Position numbers and translations under genes: made by a program. Shown here in pieces: positions 51,455 to 61,869 of a stretch of DNA of 64,000 nt. The notes beneath the pieces are model-generated. The model made no database searches and had not been told where the DNA came from. It saw nothing but the letters and a program-made list of their open reading frames with translations. The stretch comes from Granulicoccus phenolivorans DSM 17626 = NBRC 107789 = JCM 15570 (GTDB lineage Bacteria; Actinomycetota; Actinomycetes; Propionibacteriales; Propionibacteriaceae): contig NZ_AUHH01000001.1 of the NCBI RefSeq assembly GCF_000423085.1, forward strand, positions 124,001 through 188,000, read 5' to 3'. Position 1 is the first letter of the stretch; each line of letters begins with the position of its first letter.

Positions 51455-52954
51455 TCAGGCCGGCTCGACCGACACGTTGTGGGCGTGGTCGCCGATGGTG
51501 ACGGTGTACTTGATCGGCTCGCGTACGGCATTGGCCGCACCGGAGGCGATCGCGGCCTCCTTGGCCACCTGCTCGGCGGTCTTGCCGACATTCTTCGGTC
51601 CCTCGGCGCGGGTCTTGAAGAACCCCGGGGCCACCGACGGGAACATCGCGACGGTGAGCACGTCCTCATCGCTGCCGTCGAAGCCCTCCAGCCCCGCGGC
51701 CTCGGCCCTGAGGTGGTCCCATTCGGGGTCGAGCAGGTCGGCCGGACGGACCGTGATCGGCTCCTTCTTGGTCTGCTTCTTCGCCAGTTCGACGACCTCG
51801 GCGTTGCGTACGCCGGGGCACTCGCCGTAGTAGCCGAGCATCAGGTCGGCGAACTCGCCGGTGAGCACCTTGTAGCGGCCCATCAGCACGTTGAACACCG
51901 CCTGCGTCCCGACGATCTGGGAGGACGGGGTGACCAGCGGCGGGAATCCGGCGTCCTCGCGGACCCGCGGCACCTCCTCCATCACTTCCTCGATCCGGTC
52001 GCCGGCGCCCTGGTTCTTCAGCTGGGACTCCATGTTCGAGATCATCCCGCCGGGGATCTGGGACTTGAAGATGTTGGTGTCCACGGTGGTGATCTTGGAC
52101 TCGAAAGCGGAGTACTTCGGGCGGACCTTGGCGAAGTGATCGCGCACCGGCAGCAGCGTGGCCAGGTCGACGCCGGTGGTGAAGCCGGTGCCCTCGAGCA
52201 TCTCCACCAACGACTCGGTCGGGTTGTGGCCCGGGCCCAGCGACATCGAGGAGACCGCGGTGTCGACGACATCGGCGCCGGCCTCGATCGCCTTCATCAG
52301 CGAGACCAGGGTCACCCCGGTGGTGGCGTGGCAGTGCACGTTCACCTGGGTGTCGGCGCCGTAGGTGTCCTTGATGCCCTTGACGATGTCGTAGGCCGGC
52401 TGCGGCTTGAGCAGCGCGGCCATGTCCTTCAGCGCGATGGACTGCGCGCCCATGTCGAGCAGGCGGCCGGCGAGCTGCACGTAGCCCTCGGTGTTGTGCA
52501 GCGGGGACACCGTGTAGCAGATGGTGCCCTGGGCGTGCTTGCCCACCTTGGTCACCGCGTTCATCGCGTGCTCGAGGTTGCGCGGATCATTCAGGGCGTC
52601 GAAGACGCGGAAGACGTCCATCCCGTTCTCGGCGGCCTTGGCCACGAACCGCTCGACCACCTCGTCCTGGTAGTGCCGGTAGCCGAGCAGGTTCTGCCCG
52701 CGCAGCAGCATCTGCAGCCGCGAGTTCGGCATCAGTTTCCGGAACGTGCGCAGCCGCTCCCACGGGTCCTCGTTCAGGAAGCGGATACAGGTGTCGAAGG
52801 TGGCCCCGCCCCAGCACTCGACGCTCCAGAATCCGGCCCGGTCGATCTGCTCACAGACAGGGATCATGTCCTCGATCGCCATCCGCGTCGCCATCAGACT
52901 CTGGTGTGCGTCCCGCAGCGCCAGCTCGGTCACGCCAATTTCTCGTGGCATCAT
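51455..52954 (-). CDS. Transcarboxylase 5S subunit
   Basis: 499 aa. This subunit accepts carboxyl from carboxybiotin to make oxaloacetate from pyruvate. TIM-barrel carboxyltransferase domain: RDAHQSLMATRM near the N-terminus (metal-binding Asp/His), SVECWGGATFD, NLLGYRHYQDEVV, the carbamylated Lys in ALKDMAALLKP and HCHATTG. The PYC-OADA-type C-terminal domain follows (FPPLVTPSSQIVGTQAVFNV). Three ATGs occur at 52963, 52954 and 52951; 52954 has the best spacing to ACAGGA. First gene of the operon. Confidence 0.95.
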   Translation of the reverse strand: MMPREIGVTELALRDAHQSLMATRMAIEDMIPVCEQIDRAGFWSVECWGGATFDTCIRFLNEDPWERLRTFRKLMPNSRLQMLLRGQNLLGYRHYQDEVVERFVAKAAENGMDVFRVFDALNDPRNLEHAMNAVTKVGKHAQGTICYTVSPLHNTEGYVQLAGRLLDMGAQSIALKDMAALLKPQPAYDIVKGIKDTYGADTQVNVHCHATTGVTLVSLMKAIEAGADVVDTAVSSMSLGPGHNPTESLVEMLEGTGFTTGVDLATLLPVRDHFAKVRPKYSAFESKITTVDTNIFKSQIPGGMISNMESQLKNQGAGDRIEEVMEEVPRVREDAGFPPLVTPSSQIVGTQAVFNVLMGRYKVLTGEFADLMLGYYGECPGVRNAEVVELAKKQTKKEPITVRPADLLDPEWDHLRAEAAGLEGFDGSDEDVLTVAMFPSVAPGFFKTRAEGPKNVGKTAEQVAKEAAIASGAANAVREPIKYTVTIGDHAHNVSVEPA

Positions 52955-53090
52955 GTCTGCCATCCTGTCAGCCGATCCGGCCGTGGATGCGGCTGCCCCC
53001 ATCGCTGAGGGCCGGGCCCGGTTCGATATCCTGACCGGGACTTTCGTCCGCCTCCGGCACCGGCCCGGCTCGGCTCACCCCCGCCCGCGT

Positions 53091-53096
53091 TAGATT
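53091..53096 (+). promoter_or_regulatory. -10 box of the DUF350 gene
   Basis: TAGATT, 47 bases before the ATG. Confidence 0.35.
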
Positions 53097-53143
53097 GACG
53101 CCCGATCGTGTGTCCGGATCGGCCCCTGCAGCGAAGGAAGACC

Positions 53144-53569
53144 ATGCAAGATCTGCTGAGCAATATCGTCGCCGTGATCGCCTACGGCGTGGTCGCCCTC
53201 CTGGTCATGGTGCTCTCCTACGTGATCGTGGACCTGCTCACCCCGGGCAAGCTCAAGGAACTGATCTGGGTGCAGCGCGCCCCGGGCGCGGCCGCGCTGC
53301 TCGGCACCGACCTGCTGGCCTCGGCGATCGTGATCTTCTCCGCGATCATGTCCTCGGGCGCGGACACCCTCTGGCTGGGCCTGCTCGGCACCGTGATCTA
53401 TTCGGTGATCGGCATCGTGCTGATGACCCTGTCCTTCCTGGTGATCGACGCGCTGACCCCCGGCAAGCTCGGCCAGGTGATTGCCGCGGAGCGGTTCCAC
53501 CCGGCGGTGGTCGTGAACATGGCGGCGCATCTGGGTATCGCGATCGTGATGGCGGCAGCCATCTACTGA
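53144..53569 (+). CDS. DUF350 family membrane protein
   Basis: 141 aa with four hydrophobic segments (about 5-31, 47-68, 74-100 and 120-141) and an internal duplication: VIVDLLTPGKLKELIW near 27-42 and LVIDALTPGKLGQVIA near 100-115. DUF350 proteins are small membrane proteins of unknown function found in many bacteria. ATG 53144 follows GAAGGAAG. It is divergent from the transcarboxylase operon. Confidence 0.85.
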   Translation: MQDLLSNIVAVIAYGVVALLVMVLSYVIVDLLTPGKLKELIWVQRAPGAAALLGTDLLASAIVIFSAIMSSGADTLWLGLLGTVIYSVIGIVLMTLSFLVIDALTPGKLGQVIAAERFHPAVVVNMAAHLGIAIVMAAAIY

Positions 53570-53672
53570 GCCGCGCGGGGTCGGGCTGTGGACAGCAGCC
53601 TCCCCCGGGTGCGGTTTCCACAGATCTGCCGCGCCATGCACCATCACCGGTGGCCGAGACCACCCTTCGGTC

Positions 53673-54563
53673 ATGCCGACACCGAAGAACGAAGTTGCGT
53701 ACTCGCTCGATCAGCGGGGCTGGATCGACACCCGCGGCAATCCCCGCCTGGCCAGATTTGCCGGCCAGCAGGTCGCGGCGGGCCGGCTGGTCCGACTGCT
53801 GCGGGGCATCTATGCCGCACCCGATCATGCCGCCGACCCGTCGATTGCCCTGCGCGCCCTGCAGCACCATGACCCGAATGCCGTCTTCACCGGCCTGACG
53901 GCGGCGCATCTGACCCTGTGGCCACAGAATCCGGCGCGGCTGTTCCCGATCGAAGCAGCGTCCCTGACGCGCCCCAGCCGGACCGGCGAGTTGTTCCGCT
54001 GGGAGCGGCGGAGGGTCCCGCCGGACTGGATCTGTGAGCCCGGCGGGCTGCGGTGCACCCGCCCCGAGCTCACCGCGATCGACCTGATCCCCCGAGCCGG
54101 CGGCGACTTCGTCGACAGCGCGCTGCGCCAACTCGGCCCGGGTCGCCAGGGCGACTTCCTTGACTCGGCCCGGCGTGCGCTCGCCGACCACCCGCATCGG
54201 CGGGGAAATGCGGTGCGAACTCGGATCCTGGACGAGTCACGGGCGTTTCCGTGGTCCCCGGCCGAGCGGGTGCTCCACAGGCTGCTGCGCAGCGAGGGCA
54301 TCCTCGGCTGGACGGCGAACTACTTGGTGCGGTGCGGCGACCGGACCTTTCTGATCGACGTCGCACTGCCGGAATCGATGGTCGGTTACGAAGTCGATGG
54401 TTATGAGTACCACGCGTCCCGCGAGGCGTTCGAGGCCGATTGCTACCGGCACAACGAGTTGGCCCTGGCCGGTTGGCGAATCTTTCGGTTCAGCTGGCGA
54501 ATGCTCACCGAGGATGTGGACTATGTGCGAGACATAGTTCGCCGAACCGCCGTTTGGATGTAG
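53673..54563 (+). CDS. AbiEi-like antitoxin-fold protein with DUF559-like nuclease end
   Basis: 296 aa. Residues about 5-60 form a winged-helix region (EVAYSLDQRGWIDTRGNPRLARFAGQQVAAGRLVRLLRGIYA) like the AbiEi_4 domain. The C-terminus resembles DUF559/Vsr-type endonuclease folds: FLIDVALPESMVGYEVDGYEYH (Asp and Glu in PD-(D/E)xK-like positions), ADCYRHNELALAGWRIFRFSW. Proteins of this pair type are very common in Actinobacteria, usually alone and without a toxin. Catalysis is unproven. No SD is obvious before ATG 53673. Confidence 0.8.
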   Translation: MPTPKNEVAYSLDQRGWIDTRGNPRLARFAGQQVAAGRLVRLLRGIYAAPDHAADPSIALRALQHHDPNAVFTGLTAAHLTLWPQNPARLFPIEAASLTRPSRTGELFRWERRRVPPDWICEPGGLRCTRPELTAIDLIPRAGGDFVDSALRQLGPGRQGDFLDSARRALADHPHRRGNAVRTRILDESRAFPWSPAERVLHRLLRSEGILGWTANYLVRCGDRTFLIDVALPESMVGYEVDGYEYHASREAFEADCYRHNELALAGWRIFRFSWRMLTEDVDYVRDIVRRTAVWM

Positions 54564-54572
54564 TCAACCGGT

Positions 54573-54598
54573 TCAGCGGTGTCCGAAAGTGCCGCTGA
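54573..54598. terminator. Hairpin between convergent genes
   Basis: TCAGCGG and CCGCTGA with a 12-base loop, after the AbiEi-like gene. Weak, no T-run. Confidence 0.35.
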
Positions 54599-54636
54599 CT
54601 GAGGCCCAAAAAGTTTGAGAACATCGATTCGGTCAC

Positions 54637-55758
54637 TCAGTGCTTTTGCCGCACTCCGGGGGCCCGCTTCTTGAACTCGCTGACGAACAGATTGCGCACC
54701 GCCTCGGAGTCCAGGGCACCGTTCAGCATCGGGACCTTGCCCGCGCTCACCGCCTGGCACACCACGATCCAGGACTCGCCCATGGCCACGGTGAACCCAC
54801 TGGCGACCCCGGCCCCGACCACCCCACCGATGATGGACCCGGCCCCGGGGATGAGCTTCATCAGCCCGGTCACCGCGGCCCGCCCGCCCGCGGTGGCCGC
54901 GGAGGTCGCCGCGACCCCCATCATCGCCGCCCGCTCGTACCGGATCTTGTACAGCTGGGCGATCCGCGCCATCATCCCGAGTTGGAGCGGGACCAGCAGG
55001 GCCGCGTCGGAGAACGGAATCGGCGTCGCGGCCGCGGCCGCGGCCGCGGCGGCCGCCGCGGCTACCGCTTTGTGCGCCTGGGCAGCCTTCGCCTGAAAAT
55101 CGATCTCCTGCGCCGCGGTGAGCGCTGCATGAACACCTTCGGGTGCAACCTGAAAGGTGGCCTGCAACAGCTCGCTCAAGCCGTGCACCGGCTGACCATA
55201 GAACTGATCCCTCGCAGCGTTGGTGAGGAACGGTCGGCCGCCCTCGATCGGCAGGTGCAGCGACTCGATGTAGCGCGCCAGCTCCACCGCATCGGGGTGA
55301 TACATCTCCCCGTTCTTGGGTACCTGGGTGAGCACCACGATCACCGGCACCCCGAGGGAGTCCAGGTGGGTGATGAAGTCGGCCTCCGAACTCTCGAAGC
55401 GCCGGTCCAGGCCGCGCACGCAGTACCAGGCGACATGCACCTGATCGGCCAGCGGGCGCTTGCGCAACTCCTTGATCGTCTTGTCGACCTCGGCGATCAA
55501 CTGCTTGTCGTCCTTGCCGACCTCCAGACCCTGGGTGTCCAGGATGCCCAGTTGCCCGCGCTTGTCGAGGTAGAGGTGGGAGCCCTGGGTGACCGGCTGC
55601 CCGATCCCGGTGGCCGCGACCGGCTCACCGAAAATGGCATTCACCAGGGTCGACTTGCCCACCCCGGTCTTGCCGAACAGGGCCAGGTTGAAACGCCCGA
55701 GCAACTCCGACTGCTTGTCGAACTCGGTACGGAAGGAGTCGGTGAACCACTGCGACAT
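54637..55758 (-). CDS. GTPase with DUF697-type membrane-associated end
   Basis: 373 aa. G1 GKTGVGKST (29-37), G3 DTQG (74-77) and a degenerate G4 TQVP (144-147) in place of NKxD. The C-terminal half (about 246-350) is hydrophobic and Gly/Ala-rich (PGAGSIIGGVVGAGVASG), like DUF697 in GTPases that contact membranes. A run of 12 Ala (233-244) separates the parts. The degenerate G4 may change nucleotide specificity. ATG 55758 lies 7 bases after TACGCT. Function is unknown. Confidence 0.82.
   Translation of the reverse strand: MSQWFTDSFRTEFDKQSELLGRFNLALFGKTGVGKSTLVNAIFGEPVAATGIGQPVTQGSHLYLDKRGQLGILDTQGLEVGKDDKQLIAEVDKTIKELRKRPLADQVHVAWYCVRGLDRRFESSEADFITHLDSLGVPVIVVLTQVPKNGEMYHPDAVELARYIESLHLPIEGGRPFLTNAARDQFYGQPVHGLSELLQATFQVAPEGVHAALTAAQEIDFQAKAAQAHKAVAAAAAAAAAAAATPIPFSDAALLVPLQLGMMARIAQLYKIRYERAAMMGVAATSAATAGGRAAVTGLMKLIPGAGSIIGGVVGAGVASGFTVAMGESWIVVCQAVSAGKVPMLNGALDSEAVRNLFVSEFKKRAPGVRQKH
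55026..55061 (-). repeat. GCC/GCG run coding poly-Ala
   Basis: 12 consecutive Ala codons, alternating GCC and GCG, inside the GTPase gene; a slippage-prone CCGCGG-rich tract. Confidence 0.85.
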
Positions 55759-55765
55759 GGGCCCC

Positions 55766-55771
55766 AGCGTA
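55766..55771 (-). promoter_or_regulatory. -10 box, leaderless promoter of the GTPase gene
   Basis: TACGCT, 7 bases, ATG 55758. Confidence 0.5.
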
Positions 55772-55839
55772 TTTCACGTCCGCGAATGCGCCCGCGGACC
55801 CGCCGACCCCAATCCTGGGGGGCCCGCAGCGGGCCCGGC

Positions 55840-56292
55840 TCAGGTGCGGCGCCTGCCGCGGTGGGACTGGGCCCGGACAAGGACGCCCACCATGATCAGC
55901 AGGACGACCCCGATGATGCTGAACGCGAACAACCCGCTGAAGAGCCCGCCCAGCACCAGGACCACACCGAGCACCAGCAGCACCGGCCGCAGCACCCGCA
56001 CCGCACCGTTGCTCCGGTGCCCGGCAGGCTGGTTGTACGCCAGCACGGCCTGGCCGTAGGGGCCCGGGGTCAGCGGCCCAGCGGCCCACAGCGACGGCGC
56101 ACTCGGCGTCCCCGGCCCCACGCCGCCCGGTCGGGGCACGGGGGCCGGGTACTGCCCCGGGGCGTACCCCGGCGGCACCGGCTGATATCCGGGCTGCCCC
56201 ATCGGGTACCCGGGCTGCCCCATCGGGTACCCCGGCTGCCCCATCTGGCCCGGGTCGTACCTCGGCCACGGCGGCTGCTGCGAGGAACTCAT
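55840..56292 (-). CDS. Small membrane protein with MGQPGYP repeats
   Basis: 150 aa. Residues 17-38 have three copies of MGQPGYP/Q, followed by a Pro/Gly-rich region. Two hydrophobic segments lie at about 103-120 and 121-141 (VLLVLGVVLVLGGLFSGLFAF and onward). The C-terminus is basic. This architecture is common among actinobacterial cell envelope proteins of unknown function. It is divergent from typA. No strong SD is seen before ATG 56292. Confidence 0.65.
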   Translation of the reverse strand: MSSSQQPPWPRYDPGQMGQPGYPMGQPGYPMGQPGYQPVPPGYAPGQYPAPVPRPGGVGPGTPSAPSLWAAGPLTPGPYGQAVLAYNQPAGHRSNGAVRVLRPVLLVLGVVLVLGGLFSGLFAFSIIGVVLLIMVGVLVRAQSHRGRRRT

Positions 56293-56395
56293 ACCCGAAC
56301 CCTGTCACACTCCGCGGGCGGTTCGGCCGGTTCGGAGAAGTGAATTCTCGGGGGCGGGCCCCGTCCGGAGTACGGATTCAGTGGTCGCGCGGGCG

Positions 56396-56401
56396 TAGGC
56401 T
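56396..56401 (+). promoter_or_regulatory. -10 box of typA
   Basis: TAGGCT, about 50 bases before ATG 56452. Confidence 0.4.
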
Positions 56402-56451
56402 GTCCCGCGGCCGGAAATCGCCCGGCCTGCACCAAGAACAGAGAGCCGCTT

Positions 56452-58314
<1,863 letters not shown>

Positions 58315-58328
58315 GCTCTCCCCCGCGA

Positions 58329-58361
58329 CCAACGCCCGGCCCGCATCGGGTCGGGCGTTGG
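58329..58361 (+). terminator. typA terminator abutting the next promoter
   Basis: 14-bp stem (one G-U) CCAACGCCCGGCCC / GGGTCGGGCGTTGG with GCATC loop. The next gene's TACGAT starts one base after it. Confidence 0.75.
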
Positions 58362-58367
58362 TACGAT
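58362..58367 (+). promoter_or_regulatory. -10 box, leaderless promoter of the serine hydrolase
   Basis: TACGAT, 5 bases, GTG 58373. The -35 region would lie in the upstream hairpin. Confidence 0.4.
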
Positions 58368-58372
58368 GACGT

Positions 58373-59734
58373 GTGCGCACCGTTCGCCGCCCGACCCCGC
58401 ACCGCCGCCGGGTCGGCACCGTTGTCGGCCTGGTTGTTCTCGTCCTGATCCTGGCCCTGCTCGCCGTCTTCGGCTGGCAGCGTCCGATCCTGCTCACCGG
58501 CACCGGGTACGCCGCGCACAACGCCTGTGCCGTGAACCGGATCGCGGGCCGGCCCGACCCGGCGACCGATCTGCCGCCGAATCCCCTGGTGCCCTACCTG
58601 CGGATCGCCGGCACCGGCAATCCGACCACCGGGAGCCTGTTCGGTGCTCTGGCCCGACAGCATGCCTGGTACACCCCCGGATTCGGCTGTACGCTCGCCC
58701 CCACCCGCCCGGCGCTGGGAGCGGCCTCGGTGATCGACCCCGGCGCCAACCCGTTCACCAGTGCCCCGACCCCGGCACCGAACCCGGCCCTGACGGCCGC
58801 GCTGGGCCGCGCCTTCGGCGATGACCTGTCCGCCGCGGCGGCCAGCGAGCTGGGGACCCGCGCGGTGGTGATCGTGAAGAACGGCAGCCTGGTCGGCGAG
58901 CGGTACGCCGCCGGCTTCGATGCCCGGACCCCGCAGCTGGGCTGGTCGATGTCGAAGAGCGTGACCAGCCTGCTGACCGGCGTCCTGGTCGCCCGTGGCG
59001 AGATCGCGCTGAGCACCGATCACCTGCGACCCGAGTGGACCGACGAGCGCGCCGACATCACCGTGGAACAGCTGCTGCGGATGACCAGCGGGCTGCAGTG
59101 GGACGAGACCTACGACCTCGGCACCCCGATCACCCGGATGCTCTACCTGGAACCCGACATGGGTAGCTACGTGGCGTCCCTGCCGCCGGCCCACCGGCCG
59201 GGCACCCTCCAGCAGTACTCCAGCGGCAGCACCACCCTGCTGTGCGCCGTGCTCGCGCAGCGGACCGGCCTGGGTGCCGAGCTGCCCCGGCAGACGCTGC
59301 TGGGCCCGCTCGGGCTGTCCTCGGCGGTCTTCGAACCCGATGCCGCGGGCACCCCGGTCTGCTCCTCCTACCTGTGGATGACCCCGCGGGACTGGGCGGC
59401 GATCGGGCAGTTCGCGCTGCGCGACGGCGAATGGAACGGCCACCGGCTGCTGCCCGCGGACTGGATGCGGCAGAGCCTGACCGCCACCGCGGTCGGTGCG
59501 ACCGACGATCCGGGCTATGCCCTGGGCTGGCGGACCAACATCCTCCCCGACGGCTCGCTGCGCTGGCCCGACCTGCCCGCCGACACCTACTGGGCCGCCG
59601 GGCATGACGGCCAGAAGGTGCTCATCGTGCCCTCCGAACAGCTCGTCGTGGTCCGGATGGGGTTCACCCCCGAGGCCGACGACGAGCCCTCCGAAGTGGC
59701 CCTGGTCCGGGACGCCATCGCGACGCTGCACTGA
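58373..59734 (+). CDS. Serine hydrolase (beta-lactamase/PBP4*-like), membrane-anchored
   Basis: 453 aa. N-terminal transmembrane helix (about 13-35), an alpha/beta lead region, then a class C beta-lactamase-like domain. The catalytic SxxK is SMSK (192-195), the second motif is YSSGS in place of YxN, and the third is HDGQ. The substrate is not known; family members act as esterases or D-peptidases. It is placed between typA and the mft genes. Confidence 0.85.
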   Translation: MRTVRRPTPHRRRVGTVVGLVVLVLILALLAVFGWQRPILLTGTGYAAHNACAVNRIAGRPDPATDLPPNPLVPYLRIAGTGNPTTGSLFGALARQHAWYTPGFGCTLAPTRPALGAASVIDPGANPFTSAPTPAPNPALTAALGRAFGDDLSAAAASELGTRAVVIVKNGSLVGERYAAGFDARTPQLGWSMSKSVTSLLTGVLVARGEIALSTDHLRPEWTDERADITVEQLLRMTSGLQWDETYDLGTPITRMLYLEPDMGSYVASLPPAHRPGTLQQYSSGSTTLLCAVLAQRTGLGAELPRQTLLGPLGLSSAVFEPDAAGTPVCSSYLWMTPRDWAAIGQFALRDGEWNGHRLLPADWMRQSLTATAVGATDDPGYALGWRTNILPDGSLRWPDLPADTYWAAGHDGQKVLIVPSEQLVVVRMGFTPEADDEPSEVALVRDAIATLH

Positions 59735-59758
59735 GGCACCCGGCTTCATGATCTGAGG

Positions 59759-59764
59759 TATGTT
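59759..59764 (+). promoter_or_regulatory. -10 box, leaderless promoter of mftEFG
   Basis: TATGTT, 6 bases, ATG 59771. It implies that the three mft genes are transcribed independently of an upstream mft operon. Confidence 0.45.
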
Positions 59765-59770
59765 GCGCTC

Positions 59771-60445
59771 ATGCCGAACGATCGCCCCGCGGGCCCGGCC
59801 CGGGAGCCGTTGGCGGTGATCCCGGTGGGCTCCACCGAGCAGCACGGGCCGCACCTGCCGACCACCACCGACACCCGGATCGCCGAAGCGGTCGCCGCCG
59901 CGCTGCCCGGCCGGGTACTGCCGGCGCTGGCGTACGGCTCCAGCGGGGAACACCAGGCCTTCGCCGGCACCGTGTCGATCGGTACGCCGGTGCTGACCTC
60001 AGTACTCACCGAACTGGGCCGCTCCCTCACACACTGGGCCGACCGGATCCTGTTCGTCAACGCCCACGGCGGCAACGTCGGCGCGCTCACCGACGCCACG
60101 GTCCTGCTGCGCCGCGAGGGACGCGATGCCGCCTGGTACGCCTGCCCCACCGCCGCCGACCCGACCGACCTGCATGCCGGGCTGGGCGAGACCGAGCTGA
60201 TGCTGGCGATCGAGCCGGCCTCGGTCGACCGGGCCGCCGCCGAGGCCGGACCCCGCCGGCCGCTGGCCGAACTCCTGCCGCGGCTGCGGGCCGGCGGGAT
60301 GGCCGCGGTGAGCGCCAGCGGCGTACTCGGTGACCCGCGCGGAGCCGATCCCGACCGAGGCGCGCGCCGGCTCGCCGCGCTGATCGCCGCGGCCGCGGCC
60401 GCGGTGGCCCGCTGGGAACCCGACAACCGGGGCCGGCTGCGATGA
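59771..60445 (+). CDS. mftE: Mycofactocin precursor peptide peptidase MftE (creatininase family)
   Basis: 224 aa. Creatininase-fold metal enzyme that cleaves the MftA peptide to release the C-terminal Val-Tyr product. Metal-binding PVGSTEQHGPHLPTTTD (19-34), GSSGEHQAFAGTVSIG, FVNAHGGNVGAL and LGETELML are present. Assignment to MftE instead of other creatininases rests on the downstream mftF and mftG. The stop overlaps mftF (ATGA). Confidence 0.87.
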   Translation: MPNDRPAGPAREPLAVIPVGSTEQHGPHLPTTTDTRIAEAVAAALPGRVLPALAYGSSGEHQAFAGTVSIGTPVLTSVLTELGRSLTHWADRILFVNAHGGNVGALTDATVLLRREGRDAAWYACPTAADPTDLHAGLGETELMLAIEPASVDRAAAEAGPRRPLAELLPRLRAGGMAAVSASGVLGDPRGADPDRGARRLAALIAAAAAAVARWEPDNRGRLR

Positions 60446-61869
60446 TCACCGCGCCACCCGCCCTGCCCGTCGGCACCCGGATCCGGCTGCGACCGGGTCG
60501 GCTGCGGCGACTGCAACCCGGCGCGGACGGTCCCCGGCTGCAGCTCTACGGCGGCGACCCGATGGCTCTGCTCACCCTGCCCGCCGCGGTGACCGCGGCG
60601 CTGCTGCCCACGATGTCCGGCCTGCGCGGCGGCACCCTCGAGGTCACCGACCCGGCCACCGCGCAGATCGCCCGGCTGCTGCTGGACCGGGACCTGGCCA
60701 CCGTCGCCCCCGCCGCACCGACCACCGTCGCGGCGGCTCGGGTTAGCGTGGTCATCCCGGTCAAGGACGACCCCCGGCTGACCCGGCTGCTGACCGCACT
60801 GGCCGCCGAACACCCCGACCTGCCGGTGATCGTGGTCGACGACGGCTCCCGGACCCCGGTCCGCGACCCGCGGGCCCGGGTGCTGCGGCATGACCGCCCC
60901 CGCGGCCCGGCCGCCGCCCGGAACGCCGGCATCGCCGCCTGCACCACCGAGTGGGTGGCGCTGCTGGATGCCGACACGGTCCCGGAACCGGGCTGGCTGG
61001 AGCCCCTGCTGGCCCTCGCCGCGGACCCGCAACTGGCCGCGGTCGCGCCCCGGATCGTGGCCCACGCCCCCGGCGGTGGTCTGCTCAGCCGCTACGAGAC
61101 CCATCATTCCGCCCTGGACATGGGGCCGACCGGCGGCGTCGTGGGGCCCGGCGGGCAGCGCAGCTACGTCCCGACCGCCGCCCTGCTGCTGCGCCGCATC
61201 CCCGGCCTCCGGTTCGCCGAGGACCTGCAGGTCGGCGAGGACGTGGACCTGTGCTGGCGGCTGCACGCGGCCGGCTGGCGGATCCGCTACGAGCCCGGGG
61301 CCCGGGTCGGACACGATCACCGGGTCCGGTTCGGCGCCTGGGCCCGCCGCCGCTTCGACTACGGCACCTCCGCCGGGGCACTGGCCCAGCGCCACGGCGC
61401 GACCATGGCACCGCTGGTCTGGTCGCCGTTCAGTGCCCTGGTCGCCCTCGGCGTGTGGTCGGGGTCCCCGCTGGGCCTGCTCGTCGCGGCGGGGGCGGCC
61501 GGCTGGCTGTGGTCGGGCCTGCGGCGCCGGGTCGGCGGGGAACTGGCCACCGAGATGACCCGCTACGCCGCGCAGCAGTCCCTGGTCCGCGGTACCGAGG
61601 CCGTGCTGCGTTCGTACGCCCCACTGGCCCTGGTCGCGTCGGCGCTGAGTCCGGCGGTCGCGGCCCGGGTCCTGCTCGCCTCGATCCTGCAGGCCGGCGC
61701 CGGGTGGACCCGGCACCGGGACCCGGTCGCCGCCCTGGCCGCGGTCGGGCTGCGCCGCGTCGATGATCTCTGCTACGCCGCCGGGGTGTGGACCGCGGCG
61801 TGGCGGACCCGGTCCTGGACCCCGGTACGCCCGGTCCGCACCGGGCTGCACCGGCGACGGAACCGCTGA
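60442..61869 (+). CDS. mftF: Mycofactocin glycosyltransferase MftF
   Basis: 475 aa. GT2-type transferase that oligo-glucosylates mycofactocin. An N-terminal MftF-specific region (1-100; VGTRIRLRPGRLRRL) precedes VSVVIPVKDDPRL, VVDDGSRTPV, GPAAARNAGI, LLDADTVPEPGWL (DxD) and the EDVDLCWRLHAAGW motif, with membrane-associated segments in the C-terminal part. Length and order fit MftF. Its stop overlaps mftG by one base. Confidence 0.88.
   Translation: MITAPPALPVGTRIRLRPGRLRRLQPGADGPRLQLYGGDPMALLTLPAAVTAALLPTMSGLRGGTLEVTDPATAQIARLLLDRDLATVAPAAPTTVAAARVSVVIPVKDDPRLTRLLTALAAEHPDLPVIVVDDGSRTPVRDPRARVLRHDRPRGPAAARNAGIAACTTEWVALLDADTVPEPGWLEPLLALAADPQLAAVAPRIVAHAPGGGLLSRYETHHSALDMGPTGGVVGPGGQRSYVPTAALLLRRIPGLRFAEDLQVGEDVDLCWRLHAAGWRIRYEPGARVGHDHRVRFGAWARRRFDYGTSAGALAQRHGATMAPLVWSPFSALVALGVWSGSPLGLLVAAGAAGWLWSGLRRRVGGELATEMTRYAAQQSLVRGTEAVLRSYAPLALVASALSPAVAARVLLASILQAGAGWTRHRDPVAALAAVGLRRVDDLCYAAGVWTAAWRTRSWTPVRPVRTGLHRRRNR

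Noticed and set aside
51329-53008. Plus-strand open frame opposite transcarboxylase 5S
   Set aside because: Mirrors a highly conserved gene on the other strand; no known domain or SD.
53586-53623. CTGTGGA and TCCACAG as DnaA boxes or an origin
   Set aside because: Only two weak matches, no AT-rich region and no dnaA/dnaN genes.
59735-59770. Hidden mftA gene before mftE
   Set aside because: The interval is 36 bases, too short for the precursor peptide.
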